From assembly GCA_026075535.2 (NCBI GenBank), contig AP026542.1:1364001-1428000 (forward strand): a stretch of DNA of 64,000 bases. The letters are read 5' to 3'. The notes below the pieces were generated by a model. It searched no databases. It was not told where the DNA came from and saw only the letters and a program-made list of their open reading frames with translations. Within the stretch, counting starts at the first letter, position 1. Every line of letters begins with the position of its first letter. Below, piece by piece: positions 32,318-42,848 of the stretch. The position numbers were made by a program, and so were the translations under genes. The stretch is from Tricholoma matsutake (taxonomy: Eukaryota > Basidiomycota > Agaricomycetes > Agaricales > Tricholomataceae).

Positions 32318-33737
32318 TCATCCCGTCAACCTCTTAAACGGCATCCTTGGAGTTTCCATCCCTGGGGGCCCAACCGACACACCCAAATCCACGACCTCCC
32401 CAGTTGCGATGTCGTATACCCATCCATGGACGAAAATCTCTACTGGTCTTGTTTGCTTTTGATTGATCACAGAAGATAGAGTGCGATTTCGCTGCCATGG
32501 AGCGGAGATCGGGAGATCAGAATTTGACATAAAGGCTTGAGCCAGAAAACATACAATAGTGATAAAGTTAGACTCGGCAATCCTGTGTACATTTGCTTTA
32601 ACGTTTTCTTCCACGAGGGCACGAAAAGCAGCTAAATGAGATGAATCATCAATTTTCTGCATCAGAAGTAAAGGAACAATGTGCACATACGATCGTGTAT
32701 ATGCAACGGACTCCCATTTTCATTGGAACGCTTCGGCTGCCGATGTTCGACGATCTCTTTTCTACCGGGTGAGTCCATCAACGATTGACAGAGAACGTGG
32801 ACAAATGAAAGAAGATCCGCACCTCATGCTGACTTCATATATCTGTCTAATTGGCGTAATCCATTTGCACACAGGATCTTCTGTATGATCAGCGTATATC
32901 GAAGTGGTTGCATCGGTAGGGATATTAACACGGGAAAGCTTAAAAGCTGCTTCGACGCCCCCACACCCATAGTGCCCCATGACAACGATATGATGTACCC
33001 CGAGGGCATTTACAGCAAACGAAAGCGCTGAGTTTCTAAAGAAATTGAATCAGGGTACGGCGGTCGCGCCAGGAGAGAAAGAAGTACGCGTTTAAATCAT
33101 GCTCGTTGTATTGGTTCGCGATGTTTGCTGTCGTAAATATTGTGCCTGGTTTTGTGGAAAATATCGTTTTTGCGCATACCCTGTCGAGGATGGTCACCAG
33201 AAGATATGTACAACTGAGGATAACACATACCTGCTGTCAGAGCAAGTCAAGAACATAAACGGCGGACCTAACGATATCATCCTCGAATTTTGGATCCTGG
33301 ACGAGTAAAACTGACCACATACGTTGACCCTGTTCAGCTAGTATTTTTAGGAGATGCGGATTGGTGTCCGCAATAGAATCCCGAAATAATCGATTCCCAT
33401 CGTAAAGAGCTTCCAGTTCTGGTGAAACTCCAGATGAAGTGTGACAACTTCTGGACGAAACACCAACACAACGATTCCGAGTTACAGCATCAATATGCCT
33501 GCCTCCTTTAGCATCTGGTCCAATCTTAGCTTTGAGGAAGAGGCGAAGAAGACTGGGGACCTTGGGTATTGTAATAGTTCGTGAGTGAATCACATTAGTG
33601 CAGCGTCTTGAGTGATTACGCTGAGGCCAGAAGTGGTATCGTGCAGGTGAAGTGATGGTCTTGAAGTTACGAGAAGCAGCAACATGATGCTTGTTGAATG
33701 GTGCTTCGATAACTGTGCGTACAGTTGCTAGAAACAT
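32318..33737 (-). CDS. Beta-class carbonic anhydrase, probable mitochondrial precursor
   Basis: Exons read on minus: 33737-33323, 33267-33231, 33180-33088, 33035-32823, about 32761-32710, 32656-32555 and 32491-32318, with introns of 50-63 nt. The small-exon boundary near 32710 is not resolved. The enzyme interconverts CO2 and bicarbonate. The zinc-site motifs are complete: TCSDSR (Cys ligand and the Asp-Arg pair, spanning exons 2-3), PGTIFTTANIANQY, and HYGCGG (His and Cys ligands) in exon 4. The C-terminal landmarks RALVEENVKANVHRIAES and FVHGWVYDIATGEVVDLGV close the domain. About 105 residues rich in Arg, Ser, Thr and His precede the catalytic domain (NRLFRDSI), resembling a mitochondrial presequence. 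The strand and spacing suggest transcription independent of the transporter upstream. No disruption was seen. Confidence 0.85.
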
Positions 33738-35384
33738 GGTCCGGCAGAGCTTGCTCGTGAAAAATTGGGAAGTCTGTGGCTGTGCTCGATCATCCCACGC
33801 TTGGGTTTCATGTGCAAGTGTTTGGTGTTCCGCTCCTCACGGGCTTGAACAAGTAGAGTATCTACAATAATACGCGCAAGGGGGTGGCGGAACAGGAATC
33901 CCGGACCAGACGTAGGGGGGGTCCTGCCGGAGGCTGAATATTTTTTTTTGACCATGCTGAAAATGATGCCGATGGGCATCGTTGGGTGCTGAATACCTCA
34001 ATCCAAGCACAGGCGCCAAGCGCAGTGCCATATTTCAACATCCCTAGTACTAGTAGTAACCAGATACTGCACGTGCTCGTTTGCAGCCTATACGCAGTAG
34101 GTTCGGACCCTAGCTAAACCTCGCTGCCGCATTAATGTTTTGTACATTCAGTTCATCGAATTTTGGTTTCTATGTACTAGTAGTACATAAGTACTCCCGC
34201 TTTCAGTCCCCCGTAGGCGTGCACTAACAATCCCACAAGTGTCTGCGAGCGCGTATCCAAAACGCTCAGTATTGTCTGAGCACAATGCTCGTCGAATTCC
34301 CAAGGTCGGTCTCGTAAGCACACAGATAACTCGACCTCCTCGACCTATCCCAGCTGTCCGTCCACATGCGCATCCTTGAGGGGTCCTCATGCTGGCCGAG
34401 TTCCTGCTAGTCAATCAGTACATTTTGCTCTTACTATTGATTTGGTTGTAGTGAACCATGCTCATCGAACGTCACGGAGAGTCCCCACGGACAAACGGTA
34501 CATACAGTGAGGCCCCGTGAAGGTAAACAGACATGGCAGCCATCGCTGGAACGGCGGATAAAGGTAAAGCGGGAGGCGGACATACTAGTAGTAGGCGTAT
34601 GAGGTTGTGGTTGACGTCGATCTCGGGTTCCGTTCACGTATCATGATAGAAAAAAAAGTCCGTTCCGAGGAGTTGTAAGCGATTAGGATGGGCGTCGATT
34701 CGTTATTTGTTCGGAGGCGTATCCTATAGTGACGAACACAAAAGAAAAAGTAAAGCCAGAGATGGGATAGAGAAGCGGTGCATCGCGTCGGACGCTACGG
34801 GTCCATGGGAAATAGTATGTTCGTTGTTTGATGTTTGATTGATGACATGCACGTGATCGAAACATACCGAGCCGCGAAAAATAGAAACCGACGTCATATG
34901 AAAAATTCCCGTCCCGCCACCCCCTTGAATACGCGTCACTAAATATAGCACACATCAAGCATGTACTCGCAGTGTGTTTTTGGTGTGTTTCTCAAGACTC
35001 CTCACTGTGAGTACCCCTCCTCAAGTCTCTACCATCGTAAGAATGCTTCTCTAGTCAAAAAGTTACATGTTGTAGTAAAAGAGAGTAAAAGCTTCGATGT
35101 CAATTTTTTTACTGATCCTCCCCCCACGTGATGTCCGGCATTCGCGGCCCGTCTCCCTGAGTGCATCGTTGATCATCGTGTATTGTTACATGAAGAAGTA
35201 ATGATGGTCTATTGTACAGTGCGTATCCTGTGTTCCTTCGGTCACTATATCCAGTGGTAACTATAATCTAGCGCCGGATCGAATCAATAAATAACGGTTG
35301 TCATCCTCAGGTTAAGTATTTGGAGGATATTACTGGAGTCTGGGTACCGTGACAAGTCTTGATTCCAGCCTTCCAGGGGTTATG
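33738..35384. other. Intergenic region between carbonic anhydrase and phosphate transporter
   Basis: No convincing gene. It contains the carbonic anhydrase promoter side (33738-34100), three CTAGTAGTA-type palindromic words (34048-34057, 34176-34187, 34583-34594) and a long GC-balanced stretch with only short chance ORFs. The transporter stop codon lies at 35385. No transposon ends were recognised, which is unusual for this window. Confidence 0.6.
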
Positions 35385-37877
35385 CTACTTCTGCGCAAGC
35401 TTCGAGCTGATCTCCTCAGCAAGAACAAGGTCCGGGTCGCGTGCTTTGACTTCAGGAAGGAGAAGCGTGAACCCTTGATTGGATACCTTTCGTCAAGACT
35501 CCGTATTACATAAACACGACAGAGAAGACATACCGGCGCCAGCTACACAGCAGCCAACGAAAACTGAAAGGACTTCAGTACAGGACAAGGAAAAAAAGGG
35601 GGGGGGAAACGCACTCCAAAGAACATTGGGTATTCCAATCTTTTGGCTTAACGTATTGAAAACGAGAGCTGAGATGATGGCTCCGGCCTTCCCACATGCA
35701 GCTGAAATACCGTGCGCGAATCCACGGAATCTTGTGGGGAATACTGCGCAAGATTTGGCTCAATACACCATTGTTGTCACCTTCAACAGAAACACACACC
35801 TTCTGCAGGATAACACTTTCCAACGGATCAATTCTCAGACAAATAATCTATGTAAACGAAGGAAACTCACGTATGTCGTGCTGTTGAAATATGATTAGCA
35901 TACGCGCTTAAAGGAAGAGTTGAGGGTACAAACGTATTGGCTCCGAAGTTGAAGAAGAACTGAATGAGGAGAAGAATGTCAATCTTTGGATACCGGTAGT
36001 CCTGGCCATCATCTTATCTTACCTGCAAGAAGGCGAAATTGACAACGAAAGCTACCGTGCTTAGCTTGTTGAACAAACCCGCGAGGATCGACACTAGACA
36101 TTTGCAGATTTGAGTGAATGATAGCATTCGTTAGAAATAGATTCGATAGACGCACAGAAAAACGCGGCGAATAAGAATCCCTGAATTTGAATCCATTTGC
36201 GTCCGAGCTTCTCAATTGTCAGAATCGTAACATAATACCCTATTCGAAGCATAGTCAGCGGCGAGTAAACGAGGATAGAAGATGGAACATACCTGGGACG
36301 AAACCGAGAGCGGTGATGATAATGTTTCCGGTGCCGATTTTGAATAGGCGGTGCCAGGGGGTACCTGTCTTGCCGTCAAATTTGATTTGTTGAAGAACAA
36401 CATTTTGGTTGAGGTTGATGCCATAGAAACTATCAAAAGGTAGAAGTCAGAGTCAGAATCTAGGGAAGTACGCAAACAATTCAGAGAGGAGACTAACGCA
36501 ATATCAAGAAAAAACCAGCACATGCAGGTCCCCAAGAGTATCTTCGCATGTTTCCATTCCGAGAAATATTCCAAGAATTCTACAGAGGAAACACAAGACT
36601 TCAGCCTTGATTTAGTATAAATTTCCTGGAACGTACCAGTGAATTGAGCCTTTTTAGTCGCCAACTCCTCGGGTGCCTTGTCATCATCGATCGATGATAT
36701 TTGAATACTCTCCTCGACCTTGCCATCGCGGCTTTCGCCCAATTGGGCACGTTTGATTTCAGCGATGGCATCACCTTCCTCACCCGACTTCAGTTTCTGT
36801 GCCGCGATATAACGAGTTGATTCAGGGAGGGTCAGGCGTTGGTACAGCGTGCCGAAGGCGGGGACCAGAGAAATTCCGACAACAATACGCCACACTAGAA
36901 AAGGATAATCAGTCTTTCTCCAAACAAACCCGAAAATCAACCTGTTTACCTCCATCGACTTTAGAAACCTCGCCTTTGCCCTCGATGACGCCTTTGTAAG
37001 CAGCTAGTACGATGACTGTGACCAAACCGCCAACTAAACTACCCCAGCCCTGGTTCGAGAAGATATAGGCAAGCATAGTGCCCCGTTTGCGGAGGTTCGA
37101 TCTGTCAGAAGTGACGGAGGCGGACATGGGATAGTCTCCACCAACACCGATACCAAGGAGAATGCGGAACATGCCAAGGTAGATAAGGCAGTGATCCGGG
37201 CTGAGCAAACCGGTCGGTGTTGTCAGCGACATGATAGTTGCGAAGATGATCAGCATAAGTTCCTTTCCGTCTAGAGGCAACGCCAATCATTATATGCGTC
37301 ATTTGTGAAATATAAAGAAAGACGCACAAACTGCCTTACGGCCAAGTGCATCAGCAGCATAGCCTGAGCAACGAATGAGGCTCTAAAACAATGAAGATGA
37401 CAGAGATACCATACCGAACGCGAATTGACCAATGACACTTCCGATATTGGCGCCCGCCTTCATGAATCCTTCCAGGTTTGGAGGGAGGTTGTGGCCACCA
37501 TACAACCGATATTGCAACATAGTTGCTACGGGCTGCAACGATGACTCATCTTAGTCCAGTCGACGAGGATCAAGCACACGAGAACTGACATTAATGATGA
37601 ACAGGTCATATGCTGACGTTCAGACAGAAAAGGTAAGTCCCTGAAGCACATAGCTTGTTTAGCGTGCGTACCGTCTAAAAAGAAACCAATCTAACCGGTC
37701 GCGTCAACGATAGGGACAATGGTTAGCATCTAATGAACTTACCCCAGCAATCCCAAGAAGCTTGACTTCCGCAAAAGTTAAAATGAACGGCGCCCTTTCA
37801 TTGTGCTCGATCTCTTCAATGCCGGCTCTTCGTCCGGTATTGGCGAAACCATTATTTGTCGGTTGAACGTCCGTCAT
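35385..37877 (-). CDS. PHO84-type inorganic phosphate:H+ symporter (MFS)
   Basis: A many-exon gene on minus, Met at 37877 ([11 protein letters not shown]), TAG at 35385. It encodes a plasma-membrane phosphate:proton symporter of the MFS PHS family. Landmarks in order: [23 protein letters not shown], the [21 protein letters not shown] helix, [32 protein letters not shown] (family signature), [40 protein letters not shown] and LPESTRY. A large acidic cytosolic loop and [18 protein letters not shown] follow, then [80 protein letters not shown] and a tail [18 protein letters not shown]. Two consecutive micro-exons (35871-35880, 10 nt; 35800-35815, 16 nt) are needed to keep the conserved TTYCYPAEVF segment. 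All introns are 50-65 nt. Fr no stop was found in the spliced frame. Confidence 0.88.
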
Positions 37878-38655
37878 GTTGCTGGATGTCAATCGAGCGA
37901 AGGTACCAGGTTATATATATACTTCGGCAGTAGCGCACGTTCGTTGCCTTCGAAGATGTAGATGTCTAAGGGGAGACGGTTGAGGATGAGCACTGCCAGG
38001 CATTTCTAGTGGCAACGTGAAAGAGGTGTGGTGTCGAATGATAACAGACATAAACATGATCTTCTTCCATGCCGATCTCAGATTTGCACGCATCATGGAC
38101 ATGTGCTCTTTTGAGTTTTACTGGCTGAAGAAGACGAACGTTCTTGTAATTCGGCTGTGCTGTTTAACACGTAATTGATGTCGTCGTCTCTATCATCAGT
38201 CACTATCATCAGCTAAGCCCTGAAACAAACTTTGAAGTGAGATATTAATTGGAATCAACGAGAGATGGACCTTGCTCCACAGTTCACATTAAGTACTGCT
38301 GAAACTTCAGGCAAACTGGGGGAGCGGAAGCGACGGAAGGATTTTGACATCATTACATATTGGCGTTGCCAAGACGGAGGCTGAGTCACTGCACTGCCCC
38401 GAAAAATCGCACCTGCGAGTGCGCCGCCGGGAAATTTCAAATCTCGTTTATCGCGCCACATTACAAATCTATGGGCGGTGCGGTACCACATGCTGTCTGA
38501 TGTTTCTCCTTCTGTTTAGTCCAAGAAAACTTGAAACCCACCGAATGCATTGATATATCATATCTGCAGTGGAGTAAAAGGAGCTATGAGACGTGACCTT
38601 TTGAATCTCGGCAAGATCGACTTGAAACTCCGAAATATCTCGTTTCCAAATTTTA
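37878..38655. promoter_or_regulatory. Upstream region of the phosphate transporter
   Basis: A TATATATA run lies at 37912-37920, about 40 bp before the start codon on the minus strand. The word CACGTT occurs at 37936-37941 (plus) and 38014-38019 (minus). CACGTT/CACGTG is the core bound by the yeast phosphate regulator Pho4; that a basidiomycete factor uses it here is only a suggestion. No gene is evident to 38655, where a Harbinger element begins. Confidence 0.35.
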
Positions 38656-38894
38656 GGGCCTTTTCGGTAGCCGGTTAGGGTAGGGTTTGGTCAACTCATG
38701 ATCATTGTGAAAGACCGTTCGGCTGCATAAAGCCCAGGTTAGGATGTCACAAAGAGTGTCACACTACGTTACGCACGCGTTTTCTCGTCTACATCTATAT
38801 AGTGTCCCTCGCAACCTCCTGCCTGTCTTTACTTGTCTTTATCTATAGTCTCTCACTTACTTCTTATCTTTTCCTAATAACTCCTCCATGGAAC

Positions 38895-39999
38895 ATGGAT
38901 TGTGACTCAATTCTTCTGGATGTTCTCATCAAACAGTGGGAAAGTGGACTGCAGACCAGCAATGGGAACTTTCACACTTCAGCTTGGACGGAGGCTGAGA
39001 AGGCATTAGCTAAAACTGAAATGCATACTGGTGGAGCTCCCAAGTCTGTCTCGTGTTGCCACAATTGTTGGGCTGCTGTAACTGCCATCTCTCTCTTGGA
39101 CTTCTGGCATGTATACTGATATTGTTGGTTGTTCATACCTAGCTTAAGAAGGACTATGCTTCTGTGAAAAAGCTCAAGGAGATGTCAGGTTTTGGCTGGG
39201 ATGACACCAAAAGGGCAGTCACTGCTCCAAATGAAGTCTGGGACAAACTTCTCAAGGTGAGTCAGATTAAACTAATGATCTCTTTGCATTGTTATTAATT
39301 CAAGTTGACATTCTTTGTACTCAGAAGCATCCAAAGCTGGGGAAGTGGAGGTCAAAAGGTTTTCCTCTTTTCGACGACATGGCTGATCTTGTTGATGGTA
39401 CCTATGCAATGGGAACCAATGTCTACCGCCCTGGCCATGACAATACACCCGAGAAGTCCGATTCTGGTAGCTCTGATGATGATGGCCAACCATTGACCCA
39501 GTCCATCGATCCCACACTTGCCAACAACAGTGAGGTGAGTATATTCTTGACGGTAAAATTTGATGTTGTATTGAAATGCTGTATGAAGAGCAACACCTCT
39601 AGTGCCTCTATTGAGACATCCATCAGTACTCCCACCACAGCTTCCAGCCCAATTCCAACCTTTCTCTCATGTAAATGCCAAGCTGTGCAGTCCAACACTA
39701 CAGAGAGGCCTCCACCATCTGCCCGCAAGCAGTCTAGCAGTCAGGCCATCACAAGTGTTGCAGCTGCAATGACCCATCTTGCTGGTGTCATGGCTGCTGA
39801 TACTGTTGTCCCATCTCCAGAACATAAACGCAAGGCGATTGAAGTTATCGAGGATGATGGAGACCTTTCAGAGAATGAGATGAACAAGGTATACAAGATT
39901 GTCCGTCGTGACACTGCATTTGCCAATACTGTTCTTGCTATTCACAAACAGACTGCCTGCACATCTTTCATTCAGAGTGAAATTAATGACTTGGATTAA
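38895..39999 (+). CDS. Myb/SANT-like DNA-binding protein of the Harbinger element
   Basis: Four exons (38895-39077, 39143-39256, 39325-39534, 39589-39999) join in frame to 305 residues with no stop. The N-terminal 120 residues match the Myb_DNA-bind_3 type: LLDVLIKQWESGLQTSNGNF, W-T-E-A-E-KAL, then KKDYASVKKLKEMSGFGWDD, VTAPNEVWDKLLK and KHPKLGKWRSKGFPLFDDMA with a final LVDGTYAMG. A Ser/Thr-rich linker and a C-terminal helical segment (NEMNKVYKIVRRDTAFANTV) follow. In Harbinger transposons the Myb protein binds the ends and recruits the transposase; that role is inherited from the family, not shown here. The first Met lies in a CCATGGAACATGG context, and the frame of the second ATG fits. Confidence 0.82.
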
Positions 40000-40071
40000 C
40001 TTACATATTCTGCATAGTTAACTTTCTTGATACCCATAAAAGTTTGTTTGTGGCATATTTATTTTACATAT

Positions 40072-40796
40072 CTATAATTCAGTTACATCCATTTCTCTTT
40101 CTGCTAAAACATTTTGATAGTCCTCCCACATTGCCTTTGCAATTATTTTTGATCTCATTGGGAATGGTGTTTGGAGGAGGGAGAGTGACATATGCACCAT
40201 AGAACTCCTTTGAAACAACCATGTTTAGAAGTCGATGAAAGCATCTGTATGATTTAAATTTCTTGAACTGTGCTGGAAAGTCATATGAATCTGTTGGTCA
40301 CTTACTTAGAAATTGTGTCTCCACTTTGTTGGAACTGCTCTTGCATTTCCTGGTTTCCCAACCCTGTTTGAGCAATACACAAGAAGATTGCAAGCTGTTC
40401 TTCTGATGTAACATGCTTTGTGTTGCACAGTCCACACTTATGTTCTAATTCACAGAGTAATTTTCAGAATACAAAGCGCTGCATTCCAAACTGGCACCAA
40501 AAATGTGAAGGATGCCCTGTATAAGTGATATTTTTTTATAAATCAGATAGTATATTCAAAAAAAAGGATTCTAGCTGGCTACCTGTCAGAAGCTCATCAA
40601 GCCACCTCTGTCCTGTAAGAATTGATGTATGCAAAGCCCATTTGTCGACATGCTGTGATGAATGAACAGCTGTTGTTACAGCACCAGCAATAGTAGCCAT
40701 TACACTTGATATCTTCTTGTACTTCTGTTTTCTGATTTGATGACTGGATAAGGAGGTCTTAGTCTGCCTCTTGGAGGGACTAGCAGTGAGAACCAT
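40072..40796 (-). pseudogene. Harbinger transposase with the DDE core deleted
   Basis: The N-terminal exon (40796-about 40555) encodes a basic region and HTSILTGQRWLDELLTGS, the standard opening of basidiomycete Harbinger transposases. After an intron comes GHPSHFWCQFGMQRF, LFCELEHKCG-like sequence and EEQLAIFLCIAQTGLGNQEM with FQQSGDTIS. A further segment in another frame reads FYGAYVTLPPPNTIPNEI, the last part before the catalytic region, and then the frame jumps directly to IIAKAMWEDYQNVLAEREMD and a stop, a typical C-terminus. The roughly 200 residues with all catalytic Asp/Glu motifs are missing. Internal stops are also present. Confidence 0.75.
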
Positions 40797-40970
40797 GGTT
40801 GCGAGATGTAGAGAATGGTAATAAACAACTAATATATATTTGGATGTCACACAGCCCAGCAGGAGTACAACACAGCTCAACTGATCAGGTTTCAGCTGGT
40901 TTTGGGACTTTCCGAAACCTGTTCCCAGCTTAACCTGCCCTACCCTAACCGGTTACTGAAAAGGCCCTTA

Positions 40971-41838
40971 GTGTTGTTGGCAGAACCCTGCCGATCCGAG
41001 GTCCAAGTGGCTGGGAATGGGGGAAATCAGACATTCGTATTTTTTTTTTCGGCAGTCTTTCAGACCCCTCTTCCTTCTATATATGGTAAGTTTCCATCAC
41101 ATGTTTATGTTATTCTGAGAATTAATAATCAAAAAAATTGTTTGTCCAAACATATTCAACACTGCCACATGTGTTATCTCTTCACCTGTTCTTGACTCTT
41201 GCAAAAGACACCACTATGTGTTCTTGGTTTTAGGAAGCAAAACATTTTGCAGCAATCATGCCAGGTTACTTGCAAAACCTGTCCCAGTGTGGGGCTGTCA
41301 AGAGGTGTATAAACAATGATGGATGTAGGGTGACAGCAGCAGGGTGCAGGGTGGCCTGTGGAGTGGGATATACCCAAGGTGAGCACTGACAACATCTCAC
41401 AGTAAACATTCAAGATAAACATTGAGCACTTATCACTACACCACAGACCCAGCTGTAGGGCACAGCTGTGCGTGGCTTCCACAAATAGGACAAATTCATG
41501 ACCTCAACACATGATCTCCACCCCCACTGCTACAACCATCTGCAACTTGCAGGCAACATGGGACAACCACTGTTGATGGGACAATTCTGTAACCCATGAA
41601 TCATACATACAGCAAAGGGTGCTAATGGTCTCATAGCACATGGTGACAGCACTGAAGCAACCTCAGTGAAAGCAAGTCAATGGCAATCATTGCTGCACAG
41701 GTCTGGCCCATGAACCTATTCATATTGTACAATATATAGTAGTTGAATATAGTGTAATTAACGTTCAAATAAATTTACAAGGGACAAAGTAGTTGACTAA
41801 CAAATTATAAATTTATAATCTAAACAACACCTTCCAAC
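40971..41838. other. No gene recognised between Harbinger and Gypsy-B
   Basis: The ORF on minus at 41174-41482 is Cys-rich without a known pattern, and lies in low-complexity CTGCA/TGCAG-rich DNA. No TIR, LTR or conserved domain was identified. A T run at 41040-41050 and short direct repeats around 41520-41570 are the only structures seen. Confidence 0.45.
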
Positions 41839-42238
41839 TGTTAGGGTGACACCCACTATCTGCCAGCTAAGACCGTGCGGGTTCTCTCTACAAGAAGGGG
41901 GCAGGATCCACGCTCGTGATGGGGGAATTGATGGTTTTGATGTGAGGGGTTATTAATAGGTGAGTTTGTTGAGATAGGCCTTTCACACTGAAAACGTAGG
42001 TGGAATACCTAAGAGAACACAACTGGGGTCCCCTAGGCATGTATTTAGGGTTTATATACTATGTTACATATATTGTACATTGTTGTTACTGATACATTTG
42101 TACATGTGCATACATATTGATGCGTGCGAAATAAAATTCTCATGCTATCAAAGTGTAGCATCATTTGGCGTCATGTAGCGTAATTCGACATAATAAATAA
42201 AATGAAATTTTATTAGGTAATGGGGTGGTTTCCTAACA
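41839..42238 (-). repeat. Gypsy-B 3' LTR
   Basis: 400-bp LTR that differs from its partner at 48062-48461 at roughly 17-18 positions, all but one of them transitions, several at CpG sites. A TATATACTATGTT segment and GTGTTCTCTTAGGTATTCC on the element's strand are conserved in all three LTRs of the family. Confidence 0.95.
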
Positions 42239-42422
42239 TTACCCCCCTTTTATGCCTTGACTTCCAGGCAAGAAAATATTATGTCTGTCCCCTCTGTGAA
42301 ATTTTGGTAAGGCTGGAATCTCATCCCCTCATACACCATTCTCGCAATGCGACGCGGAGCATTTGGATTACGTTTAAAGAATTGGGCGATCACGTTATGC
42401 ACTCGCTTACAATTCTCTTTGG

Positions 42423-42848
42423 TGTAAGGGGACTAGGGGGGTGCCCTGTGTGTTTTTCCTATTTTTTATGTTCGTCCCATATTTTTCCCCACCTCATTTC
42501 CTTCTATTCTTCATTTTCTATGATTTTTCCGGATTTTATTACTAATTTTCCCTTGCTATCATGTTTGTATATGTTGACACTTTTATATTTAGAGGCGGAG
42601 TACCCCTTCCGACACATACCCCTTGGTATGATGTCATTCGGCGGCCTTGATCCGCCTATATCTGCCTTTTTCTATTTTTAGGTTATATTTGATTTTTGTC
42701 GTCTTCACATATACTGGGTATCAGCAAGGGGATCCTTAGAGTTTTCTCTTCGGATTTCCCTTTGCTAGGTGCGCCCCCAATCCCTGTATTATGTAGCATA
42801 ATTTTAACTTCGGATTTCCCTTTGCTAGAGGCTCAGGTTGCCCTTATA
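42423..42848. repeat. Solo LTR of the Gypsy-C family inside Gypsy-B
   Basis: Starts TGTAAGGGGACTAGG and ends GTTGCCCTTATA, matching the Gypsy-C LTR at 60026-60405 in opposite orientation. TTTGG flanks both ends (42418-42422 and 42849-42853), a perfect 5-bp TSD. It interrupts the chromodomain-coding 3' end of Gypsy-B between SWEP and the NCKR-like continuation. A 20-bp segment CGGATTTCCCTTTGCTAG is tandemly duplicated near its right end, making it longer (426 bp) than the other copy (380 bp). Confidence 0.93.

Larger units (their letters stand above)
38656..40967. mobile_element. PIF/Harbinger element with clean ends (2312 bp)
   Basis: The left end GGGCCTTTTCGGTAGCCGG continues inverted at the right end as CCGGTTACTGAAAAGGCCC, giving about 30 bp of terminal inverted repeat with two mismatches. 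TTA flanks both sides (38653-38655 and 40968-40970), the 3-bp duplication typical of Harbinger. Inside are a plus-strand Myb/SANT gene (38895-39999) and a minus-strand transposase (40072-40796), convergent. The transposase lacks its catalytic middle, so this copy cannot move by itself. Confidence 0.92.

Noticed and set aside
33738..33979. ORF upstream of the carbonic anhydrase as an extra N-terminal exon
   Set aside because: It ends before the Met at 33737 and has no similarity; leader-like sequence already exists downstream of that Met.
41174..41482. 102-residue Cys-rich minus ORF
   Set aside because: No signal peptide or spaced Cys pattern that would support a secreted protein; surrounded by CTGCA/TGCAG low-complexity DNA.
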